In this document: positions 55,481-64,000 of the stretch, piece after piece
Layout: every line of letters starts with the position of its first letter
How positions within the stretch are numbered: the first letter of the stretch is position 1
Origin: Rotaria socialis
Lineage: Eukaryota > Rotifera > Eurotatoria > Philodinida > Philodinidae
Assembly: GCA_905331475.1 (NCBI GenBank)
Contig: CAJNYU010000655.1
Location: 39,206 to 103,205 of the forward strand
DNA: 64,000 bases
Direction of reading: 5' to 3'
Notes under the pieces: generated by a model
The model's database searches: none
What the model was told of the DNA's origin: nothing
What the model saw: the letters and a program-made list of their open reading frames with translations, nothing else
Program-made: the position numbers and the translations under genes

Positions 55481-56785
55481 GGTGGGCCATAAAGAATGTC
55501 ATCTTTTGTATTTTGATGATATCTCATTGGTTCTTCATCCTAACGAATCCAATTTTTTTCAAAATATTCCCCGTTTGACGCTTTATAAAACAGTATATAC
55601 ATTAGCTCCTTTGATTGTCTAGTTCTTTTCTCCAACAATGAAAAGCAAAGATTTGCAAAAACTCGTACTTTAAAAGTACGAAAAAGGTGAAGGTCCGTCC
55701 GATATATTTCGGCATTTAAATGGTGCATTATGTCTTCGAACAGTCAAAAGATGGTGCAAAATGATCCGTGAAAACGGCTCTATCAAACTGTCTACATCCC
55801 CAGGTCGTGCACGTACCATCCGAACGAAGGAGCCTATTAAAAAAGTGAAGAATCACCTGAATCGGAAGGGAAAAGTGACCAGTCGAAAATTAGCTGCTGT
55901 GCTAAATATTTCTCGAACTAGTGTTCATCGGAGATTGAAGGATGATCTGCTTCTTCAATCGTATAAGAAAATAGTCGAACCACTACTAACCGACGAGCAT
56001 AAAGAGAAAAGAAAAACATTTTCGATCTGGGTACGAACACGTTTTCGAAAAGAGGATACGATAAAGATTCTGTTCTCGGACGAGAAACTGTTCGACATAG
56101 ATGGGATCTACAACTCCCAAAATGATCGTATATGGGCAGTCAGGCGTGCCGAAGCTGATAAAATGGATGGCGTAAAGCAAAATCGAAAATTTCCTCAGAA
56201 AGTGATGGTTTGGTTGGCTGTGTTTTCCAAGGGAGTGTTAGCAATTGTTATTTTTGATGAAGGAACGATCGATCATGACCGATACATTCGAGAAGTGCTT
56301 CCAGTGGCTCTGAAATACAGAAACGACATTCTGGGGACTGATTGGTCATTTCAACAAGATAGCGCAAAGCCTAATATCCATCATCTAACGCTACAATGGT
56401 GCAGCGACAATTTTTCATCATTTATCGACAAGGACCATTGGCCTACAAACAGCCCAGATTTAAATCCTTTAGATTACTTAATCTGAGATGAACTTGCTCA
56501 TGATGTTAATTGGGATAAGGTCAAGTCGAAAAATACTCTCATCGTTGAGGTGAAACGAGCTGTTGGAAAGATTCGTCAATAAATTGTCTTTGAAAGTCGT
56601 GCGTCTTGGACTAATCGATTGTATCGCATATCTCAAAATGGTGAAGAATATTTTCGCTAATAAAAATAATGTATTTTGTAGAGCTTTGAACGGGGAATAT
56701 TTAGAAAAAAAACTAATCCGCTGGATGAAAATCGAACGAGATATCATCAAAATATAAAAGGTGACATTCTTTATGGTTCATCATA
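55481..56785 (+). mobile_element. Mariner (DD37D-type) element
   Basis: The left end GGTGGGCCATAAAGAATGTC and the right end, read on minus, TGATGAACCATAAAGAATGT share an inverted repeat that extends through TTTTGATGATATCTC. It contains one transposase frame with three stops. Flanks are AT-rich; the TA duplication is not certain. Confidence 0.85.
55638..56660 (+). pseudogene. Mariner DD37D transposase with three in-frame stops
   Basis: From ATG 55638 the frame encodes a helix-turn-helix region (PSDIFRHLNGALCLRTVKRW; VTSRKLAAVLNISRTSVHRR) and a catalytic domain with aspartates in ILFSDEKLFDID, SFQQDSAKPN and NPLDYLI. I count 37 residues between the second and third aspartates, matching DD37D (maT-like) mariners instead of classical DD34D. 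Stops are a TAA at codon 12, a TGA at the position of an expected tryptophan after LDYLI (56484-56486) and a TAA near 56580. The longest open piece is 55761-56486. Few mutations suggest a fairly recent copy, but it cannot make full-length protein. Confidence 0.85.
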
Positions 56786-56789
56786 CCTG

Positions 56790-57355
56790 TTATCTTGTAG
56801 TAATTATTGAACGATTGATTCATTATCTGTCCACAGTATAGCTAGACCTTTCTTAAAATATCGGCACAATGTTGCCAAATGACAACATCCGGCCGTAAAG
56901 GGTTAAAAGTTACAGTTCCATATTTTTTGGTTCCGCCCATTTTAAGTTTGAAACCATACTTTTTCAATGAATAAATATTCAAATTGAGTGATTATTGTGT
57001 TTCTAAATACAAGAGTTTACAGAAGAAATCTTTCTGAGCAAGATGCATAATCGAAAAGTTTGACAACTTTATAAAGATGTGAAAACGTTCAATAGTTCTT
57101 TTACCGGATCGGGAAAATTGTTTTGAAACCGATGGAGAGATTTAGAAGAAACCTTTATATACGTGAAAGCTAAATAGTAGAAGTCAAACTTATTAGCTAA
57201 GATATGAAAGACTGCTTTTTTAATCAGTTAACAAATAAAAACATCACTAGTAAAAACGAAATAAAATGAAACAATAAGTTTATCAATCGGTACTATTTGT
57301 TTGCTGCATAACACGAGATCAACGATCACTTGATAGTCGCGTGATTCTATTCGAT
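56790..57355. other. Intergenic, no gene seen
   Basis: AT-rich, between the mariner element and the 3' end of the decayed P-like copy. Nothing supported. Confidence 0.4.
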
Positions 57356-57360
57356 AACAA

Positions 57361-59400
57361 TCAACAGGCCAATTGTTTATGAAGATACTTATTTTTCTCA
57401 TTTATTCTGATCTTGAAATACGACTTTCTCAAGATTGGATTAATATTATTAACAATTTTTATTCCATTGAAGGCAGATTTAGTTGAATTTAACATTTCCT
57501 GGTCACTATCGTCATCATTATCTTCAAAATCGAATAACATTTCATCATCGAGTAAATCTTGTATATAATTTTCTTCTTCATTCAATTCAAACTCTTGATA
57601 ATCATCATCATCACTAGTCGCTCGTGAAGAATAACCAAACATTTTTGAACTTTTAGTGAAACTATCAAAAAGAAATGTACTTAAATCCGTTAAATTAATT
57701 ATATTATATCTTTTTAATCCATTTAAAATTTCTGAATGTTTGACAATGTACATTGCTTGACCGTATGCATTTGAAATGATCTCCTCAACATCTAATTTAT
57801 CGATTTCAGCTAACTGATTGGACGATACCAGTGAATCATCATATTTTATTTGATTCAAAATGGATAACTTTTGTGCGAGCCGAAGAAAATTGCTGACAGT
57901 GAAGTTAATTACCGTGGAGAATGAACCACTCAACGATCTTGTATCTTTGAACAACGATTCACATGTTTGTGAAGTGAATGAATGAATGTTAACTAATGCT
58001 TGTTTTGGTAAATGTTTTTTTTACTAAAATTACTAAGTATATCAGATTGTGTGCATTTAGCTCTGCAGATAAGTATGCAGACTTTGCAATAAAATATCTA
58101 TTAATATATTCTTATTTTCACTTGCTGCTTTGCTTTGCGAAGAATTTAATGATGATGCTTTTTTCAGTCAAGCCCACCATAGACGGCAAACAAAAACAGC
58201 ACACCATGCTGATTGTATGCTTAATAAATTACGTGGGCATTATCAACCATATAGGGATGTAACAATACCATTTGGAGACACAACAAAATTGCCAATTTTC
58301 ACAATGAAAATCTGCCACTACCAACCAACATGTTGTGTTAGTTATAACCAACGAAGTTAGTTCTATCTGGTAGGAGTATATAAAATACCAATACCAATAG
58401 AAAAGATCCCCAATGTTAGCGAGTATTGGCAAAAAAACGGTTATTTTCACGAAAACTCACCAATACTGGGGATCTTTTCTATTGGTATTGGTATTTTATA
58501 TACTTTTATCAGATAGAGCTAACTTCGCTGGTTATAACTAACACAAATTATTGGTTGGTATTGGTAGATTTTCATTGTAAAAATTGGCAATCTTTATGTG
58601 TCTCCAAATGGCATTGTTACATCCCTACAACCATAATTTAGTATGGATTTCTGATTTTTAAAGTTCAAAAATATAGTTACGTTCACTGATACTAGTTGAT
58701 TTATCAATATACGCTCTCACTATTATCTTTAATAATATTAGATACAAACCGGTTCCTTGTGTATCCGCATCATTCGTGACAATATTCAACACATCATCTG
58801 ATATTAATTTTATACAAGAACGATAGTTCTGACGATCCTTTGAATTAATATCACTCTTCGTCAAGCAATGATCTAATTTTGTATAACGATCATCATCTAT
58901 CAATTGTTGTATGTGTTTCATATTGATTTTATCGATACCAAAGCTTAAATCTGTCACTGATGACAATAATATATTGCGTCATTTCGTTACCAAATGAACA
59001 GGACCTTGAAAAATAATAAAAGTTGATTCCTACCAAGGAAAAAGCATGTCAAATGTTTTGGTATATCTATTTTAAATGTATGCTCATGTTTATGCAATTG
59101 CAAACCTGATAGTGAAGCGAAAAAACCACTTGCAAGACGCATTGCACTTACATATTTGTTATCAGCATCTATTTATAAAATAAAACTATGGTCTGGCAAG
59201 TACGAAGTTATTAAATTTACCGGTAGAGAAACCAATTATATGGATACCTTTATCCAAAACAGCTTTGAAATATATACATCCACCGATCTAAAATATCCAT
59301 AGCGGTAAATTTATTGTTAACACCATAAGCAGCTAATACAAAATGGTTTTGGTATACTTGTCGCATAATCTCAAGGGGGAAACAGCAGACTCCACTCACG
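57361..59400 (-). pseudogene. P/THAP9-like transposase candidate, broken paralogue (copy B)
   Basis: Reading from 59400 down, pieces align in order with the intact neighbour (59709-62401): LAAYGVNNKFTAMDILDRWM and IIGFSTG-like (59370-59230), DADNKYVSAMRLASGFFASL (59170), a frameshifted GPVHLVTK-stop-RN, KLDHCLTKSDINSKDRQNYR (58860), AYIDKSTSISER (58700), then after a palindromic insertion AKSAYLSAELNAHNLIYLVI (58090) and SQTCESLFKDTRSLSGSFST (57960) to an acidic tail. The N-terminal ~250 residues are missing, and stops and frameshifts are present. The last open part (57361-57954) is the intact-looking C-terminal end. A 374-bp palindrome (58253-58626) interrupts it. Confidence 0.75.
58253..58626. 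mobile_element. 374-bp palindromic foldback/MITE inside copy B
   Basis: AGGGATGTAACAATACCATT at the left is mirrored by the inverted AATGGCATTGTTACATCCCT at the right end. The two arms of ~175 bp pair along their length (GATCCCCAATGTTAGCGAG against CTCACCAATACTGGGGATC near the centre) around a ~30-bp loop. Because it is palindromic, the same peptide-like frame appears on both strands (58229-58450 minus and 58426-58641 plus); neither is a gene. Confidence 0.9.
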
Positions 59401-59708
59401 CGGAGTCAAGTGGGCTCTTGTAAAATTCTTGCCTATCTTCAGAAATCCATGACAGAAATTTAATTTCTTTATTTTTTATTTGTTTGTATCATCTGTATTA
59501 TCATATGAAATATTTATTAGTGTTTATTCAGCGGCCATTATGGACCATCTTTCTCTTTTTCGTATTCAACACATTCATGCATTCCAAAATTTCTAAGTCA
59601 GTAAATGGTCTTTATTTTATTGAAAAATTCAAGAAAATGGTACATAAAGAAAAAAATCACTTTTTTTTATTAGTCTGCTGTACTCAAAGCAATCGATCGT
59701 TTGAAATT

Positions 59709-62401
59709 TTACTTTTTTTCGCCGGTTAATAACCAACAAGCAGTTTGTTTATGCATATATTTCATATCGTCATTGATTGTAACTTCAAAACAAGAATGTT
59801 CTATGTGGGTCTGAATCGTATTGAAGATTTTTATTCCAACATAGTCATCTTTCGTCGTATTTATTAAATTTTGAGTATCATCTTGTTCGTCGTCGTCGTC
59901 AATGTGATCATCATTAGAAGAAGTACTATCATTATTACCATCATCCATGTTGAGATCATCTGCTCTTTCATCATCATCATCATTATCATCTACTAATTCG
60001 AATTCGAATTCTTCATCATCTATATTGCTTAGTTGAGATGAGTAATCATACATCTTTGAGTTCGAATTTAGCTGTTTAAACACATATTCACTTAATAAGT
60101 TTAAGCCAAGAGCACGTTTTTCTTTCAGTAAATTCAATATTTCTAAACGATCAAGCATATCAACAGCTTCACGGTAAGCATCAGTAATAATTCGTTCGAT
60201 ATCTATTTGATCAATATCCCTTTGACTTTGTGTAAATGATGATTGACGATCCTTTCGATGTTTGTGATGAACTGGGAAGACGAAATTATTAACTGGGTTA
60301 TCATTTAATTGTTTAAATGTAATATCATTCAATAAGGACAATCTTTGGGCACGCCGTAAAAAATCACGTACTGTAAAGTTGATTATTGTTGAATAGATTC
60401 CGCTCAATGCTCGTGTGTTTCTAAAAATCGATTCACAAGCTTGCGAACTAAAAGTATGAACATGCAGTACATGTGGTGGTAACTGTTTTTGTTTAACAAG
60501 TAAAACTAAATATAATAAATTATGTGCATTTATTTCCACAGATAAATATGCTGGTTTAGTAATAAAGTATCTGCTTTTGATGTTTTTTGTGGATTGCGTC
60601 GGATGGAATGTTTTGAGTTTAATCCATGCAAACCATATTCGACAGAAAAATACGACACACCAAGCAGATCGAAGCCCTGCAATAAAGTTATATTACGTGT
60701 GACACCTTTTTAATGAACAGTTTCCCGTTCTCACTCAATGAATATGGTAAATACCAATACTTACGTTCAGCAATCGTTGTTTTTTTATCGATATAAGCCA
60801 CTACAATCATTTTTAACATTTGCAGATAAATCAAAGTTCCTTGAGTGCCATTATTATCATTTAAAATTTTAAATAGATCAGGAGATGTTAATTTTAAACA
60901 GGAACTAAAGTTTTGACGATCTTTAGGGTTAATATCAGATTTTGTTAGGCCATGATCAAGTTTAGTATACGTTTCATTATGGATTATATCATATAAATGA
61001 TTGATCGATATAAATTGATTACCAAGACGTAATTCAGCTGCTGATGATAATAGTCGATTGCGCCATTTTGTAACCAGATGAGTCGCGTCTTGAAAAAACA
61101 ATAATAGTTGTTGTTCACGTAAATAAAACCAAGGCCAATGCGATGTTGTTTTTATTTGAAAAGCTTGTGGATGTTGATGAATTTGAAAATTAGGAAGAGA
61201 CCCAAAAAAACCACTCATCAATCTCATGGCACGTACATATTTTGCATCAGCATCTATAATAATAAAAAACAGTTACTCTTTAGTAAGATTTGAATTAACA
61301 ATGCTTAGTTATTTTCTCACCAGTAGAAAAACCAATAATCCTAATATTTCTTTGTAAACATTGATTGAATATATACCACCATCTTTGTAATATATCATTC
61401 GCTGTAGCTGTGTTATCAATTCCATATGCTGATAATAAAAAAGGACTTGGAATGATGCTTTGATTTGTGGACGGTACTGGTTGAATCATATGTACATTTA
61501 GTAATGATGCTTTATCATTTGAATCAAACCATAACTTCAATTTATCGAATGAATCAGTTCGATAATATTCTTTAATTGGTACTCCACGATCAAGTGGTGT
61601 AGGAAATCCATTAAATGTATTTGTTGTTGAGTCATATTTTATCTTTTTAATTATGCTTGTAGCATCTTCCGAGCCGAATGCATATTGAAGATTATGATCA
61701 TCAAAATGTTTTTGAAGTTGGTCGAATCGAAATTCTGCTTCACTAATTTTTGCATTCGACTTTGAAATTAATGTATTTAACATAGTTACACTGGACAAAG
61801 AGCCTGGTAAATTTAATCCAATAAATTCGTAGGTTAATTTTCCACCTAAAATATATAATGATAGAGCAAAGTTCTTGATTGTGTCACTGTATCTGAAATG
61901 ATTGCTCGACTTTGTCAAGTTGTTAGTAATAGCATCAATAAAATTTATTAAAAACCCATGCTAATCCTTATTAATACCACCATTATTTCCAAGTTGTTGA
62001 AACCAAAGGATCAACCTTTTTAACAATGGATATTTATTGATAAAATCGAATGATAAACTTGTATATGCTTCAATATAAATACTTTCCATTATTTTCTTTT
62101 GTTGCTGTTGTTTTAAAAGATCAAGCAAATAATTTAGATTATTCATTAACCCAATTTTTATAATAAATTGACCATCGTCAAGTTGCAAACATGACTTTTC
62201 TCTAATTAATAAGAAACTAGGCTCTGAACATTTCATATTAAATATTTCAAAAATATTCGGATTTCGGATTAAGGATTGTGTAGATGTTATTGATTGAAAC
62301 TTTAAAATGTCCACTATTTGTTGCCCAACTAATCCGTGAATAAAACCATAAAAGTCATCGTTTTTTAAAGAAAACGCATTTTCTGTCATTGTATCATTCA
62401 T
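59709..62401 (-). CDS. P/THAP9-like transposase candidate, 4 exons, about 824 codons (copy A)
   Basis: Proposed minus-strand exons are 62401-61956, 61892-61321, 61253-60765 and 60676-59709; all junctions fit GT..AG and phase, but exon 1 then contains one TAG (61961-61963), so the gene is either freshly broken or spliced differently. The N-terminal domain (about residues 10-95, with NDDFYGFIHG and DDGQFIIKIG) is shared with the divergent gene at 62852. The body carries GFSTDADAKYVRAMRL, FQDATHLVTKWRNRLL and SSQACESIFRNTRALSG. The second has the D-x-x-H-L-x-x-K-x-x-R-N-x-L-L pattern of P-element/THAP9 transposases, and the third could supply the catalytic glutamate of an RNase H fold. The C-terminus is very acidic. 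Catalysis and family placement are inferred from these motifs. An alternative is a domesticated gene. Confidence 0.65.
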
Positions 62402-62851
62402 AAGAAGAAAAATAACGAGTGTTTTTTGTTTATCTAGATAAAATAGAAAAATTAAGTTGGATAATAGTATAGTGTAGAGTATCTTTGAAGACAAAGATTT
62501 ACGACATTTAAAAAAATTGTACCTCATAAACAGCTGTGATGAATCATATATCGATAATCTAAAGAAAAAAAACATTATTGTAAAAGGTGGAATGTCGCTA
62601 AAAATTGAGAAATGCTTAAAACAATATGTAGAAATATATCTTCAGAAACTATTGACTGATGATGTTCCTGAACCGTGACTCATGATTTAAAGAAAATATA
62701 ATATATTATATTTTCTTTTTATAAACACATATCAAGTAGGAGTGAAATGTTTGCTTATAGATAATTAAACGTTTTTCTTTCAGATAATTAATATCCAAAC
62801 ATGTTTCAACTCGATGTTCTTATTGATATTTCGATATTACCATCAAATATA
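62402..62851. promoter_or_regulatory. Shared 5' region between divergent genes
   Basis: The two genes start about 450 bp apart and point away from each other, so this segment probably contains both promoters. It holds AT-rich TATA-like tracts (AATATAATATATTATATTTT near 62697) and an acceptor-like TTTCTTTCAG (62774-62783) before the plus-strand gene, suggesting a 5' UTR intron. Open frames extending upstream of both proposed starts (to 62575 and from 62801) are hydrophobic or low-complexity and not conserved between the two. Confidence 0.4.
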
Positions 62852-63832
62852 ATGGCATTGCGTGATGATGATTTTATTGATTTTGTCAAGGAAGAAGCCG
62901 GTCATGCAGCTGCTGCTCTACTTGAAATACAAGGTATTAATTGTGTAAAATCATTGCTGATGACAGATAATGTTTATGCTATTATGGACGTTAAAAGTAA
63001 AAGTCTAGATGGTTTGAAGAATAAATATGGTTATATGCAAGATGATGGTACATTTGTTATACAACCGGGAGTAAAAGGAAATATCGAATATCTTATTGAT
63101 TTGCTAAAAAAGAAATGTATTGAGGATGTCAAATTAGCTAAATCTTCAAAACATAATCAGTCATCATCATCATTAACAATACCAAAATCAACGTCGACTG
63201 TTACATCAAATAATACAACAGAAAAAACCATATCCGTATCTTTCAATTCATCAGTTGCTGAAAATAAAACATATATTATTGATACATTGAATAACTGGTG
63301 CGAAAACAACAAATCAAAATTAAATGTTCAACAATTTACTTTAGTTGAAGGTGAACATTATTTTATTTTAATGCAAAATGATTCAAATGGTGCATTAAAA
63401 TGCGATATAAGATGCTGTTGTCAAAAATGGTCATCATTACCATTAAGACGTGGAAAATTTCAATTGTCGAATTTCTATCGTCATCTTCAAGGTTTAAATA
63501 ATATATGTCCTGCATTGAAAAAAATGATAAGCAGTCCTCAATCAGCATTACCATCGTCAACAAATAATCCACCACCATTAATAACATCAGATAATGTGCC
63601 TCAACAAGTCGCATCACCAAACCAGATACCTATTATACCACCATCAGATACCATTCAATCAAATTCAGCTTTATCCACAGCATCTTCCACTTCAATATCA
63701 ACAGATAATGATGAAAGCCTTATGCAACAATCATCATCAGTAAAACCCAAAAGACCAGTGAAAAGAAAAATTCAAATAATAGAATTTTCACGTGACTCAG
63801 GAGAATCAACAAAAAGAACGAGAAGAAGATAA
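62852..63832 (+). CDS. Divergent partner protein, 326 aa, shares N-terminal domain with the transposase
   Basis: Start ATG 62852 (MALRDDDFIDFVKEEAGHAA) was chosen because homology to the transposase N-terminus begins here; an in-frame ATG at 62801 would add 17 residues. Residues 1-90 mirror the transposase domain (DDDF..F; N-V-Y; DDGTFVIQPG; GNIEYLIDLLKKK). A serine/threonine-rich linker follows, then residues about 155-235 with an unusual cysteine cluster and aromatic motif (CDIRCCCQKW, FQLSNFYRHLQ, ICPAL) that may bind zinc and DNA. A proline/serine-rich stretch and a basic tail (KPKRPVKRKIQ, TKRTRRR) resemble nuclear localisation signals. I recognise no named family. It may be a DNA-binding accessory protein, a regulator of the transposase, or an independent copy of the N-terminal module. 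Frame is intact. Confidence 0.75.
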   Translation: MALRDDDFIDFVKEEAGHAAAALLEIQGINCVKSLLMTDNVYAIMDVKSKSLDGLKNKYGYMQDDGTFVIQPGVKGNIEYLIDLLKKKCIEDVKLAKSSKHNQSSSSLTIPKSTSTVTSNNTTEKTISVSFNSSVAENKTYIIDTLNNWCENNKSKLNVQQFTLVEGEHYFILMQNDSNGALKCDIRCCCQKWSSLPLRRGKFQLSNFYRHLQGLNNICPALKKMISSPQSALPSSTNNPPPLITSDNVPQQVASPNQIPIIPPSDTIQSNSALSTASSTSISTDNDESLMQQSSSVKPKRPVKRKIQIIEFSRDSGESTKRTRRR

Positions 63833-63834
63833 TT

Positions 63835-64000
63835 TTTACATGCCGAACATTGACTTGTTTGTACTTCTTCAATCACTTCCTTAGTATTCTCATTTATAGT
63901 AAGGTTTGATATTAAATTGATATTTTTAACTTCGTAATTCACTTATTGTTTTCTTGTATAGTAAATCTTTTCTGTCAAGCATTGAATTTTTATATTTTTA
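63835..64000. other. Right edge, no gene seen
   Basis: AT-rich 3' flank of the divergent gene. If the unit is a transposon, its right end must lie here or beyond the window. Confidence 0.4.

Noticed and set aside
58229..58641. Two similar small proteins on opposite strands
   Set aside because: They are the two arms of one palindrome read in both directions.

Overview
The window looks like a piece of a bdelloid rotifer nuclear genome (inference from gene content, not a database match). The reasons are: AT-rich DNA; spliced genes whose introns are mostly 45-75 bp with GT..AG ends; decayed F-box genes of a type I associate with bdelloid rotifers; an ADP-ribosyltransferase gene fused to a bacterial-looking receiver-like domain; many DNA-transposon relics; and many short hairpins built from GGGTGT units that resemble the TGTGGG repeat reported for bdelloid telomeres. 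One run of 376 N (15343-15718) is an assembly gap.

Layout. 0-7 kb: a decayed Tigger/pogo element with TA target duplication and an inserted tRNA-like SINE, then an 81-bp minisatellite, foldback repeats and a MITE. 7-14 kb: no convincing gene, but a strongly diverged ~200-bp tandem array at 8.5-10.1 kb. 14.2-16.1 kb: a dead GNAT acetyltransferase gene and simple minisatellites around the gap. 16.5-19.3 kb: an intact single-exon VWA protein gene (951 aa). 20-23.3 kb: decayed F-box/LRR genes on the minus strand. 23.65-25.98 kb: an 11-exon acid sphingomyelinase-like gene whose exon phases all fit (581 aa). 28.3 kb: mariner fragment. 29.2-30.65 kb: two-exon ADP-ribosyltransferase plus receiver-like domain (469 aa, minus). 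34.9-36.2 kb: second F-box pseudogene. 37.5-46.3 kb: a 19-exon anoctamin/TMEM16 gene (921 aa) whose introns 3 and 10 are enlarged by repeats. 47-50.15 kb: a five-exon Deg/HtrA-type protease (540 aa, minus), convergent with the anoctamin. 50.2-57 kb: repeat-rich DNA with two elements having TCGAAA-type ends, a FLYWCH zinc-finger remnant and a mariner DD37D copy. 57.4-63.9 kb: a transposon-like cluster with a P/THAP9-like transposase candidate (four exons, minus), a broken paralogue beside it carrying a 374-bp palindrome, and a divergent plus-strand gene that shares the transposase's N-terminal domain and has a basic tail.

The host genes (sphingomyelinase, anoctamin, Deg protease, VWA protein, ADP-ribosyltransferase) do not form an obvious pathway. 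Sphingomyelinase and anoctamin both act on membrane lipids, but their proximity may be chance. The best candidates for something new are: the dispersed GGGTGT hairpin family with defined ends and a conserved loop; the divergent two-gene transposase unit; the ADP-ribosyltransferase/receiver fusion; and the ~200-bp diverged tandem array. All splice models were made by eye from splice sites, phase and family resemblance; none has been tested against transcripts.
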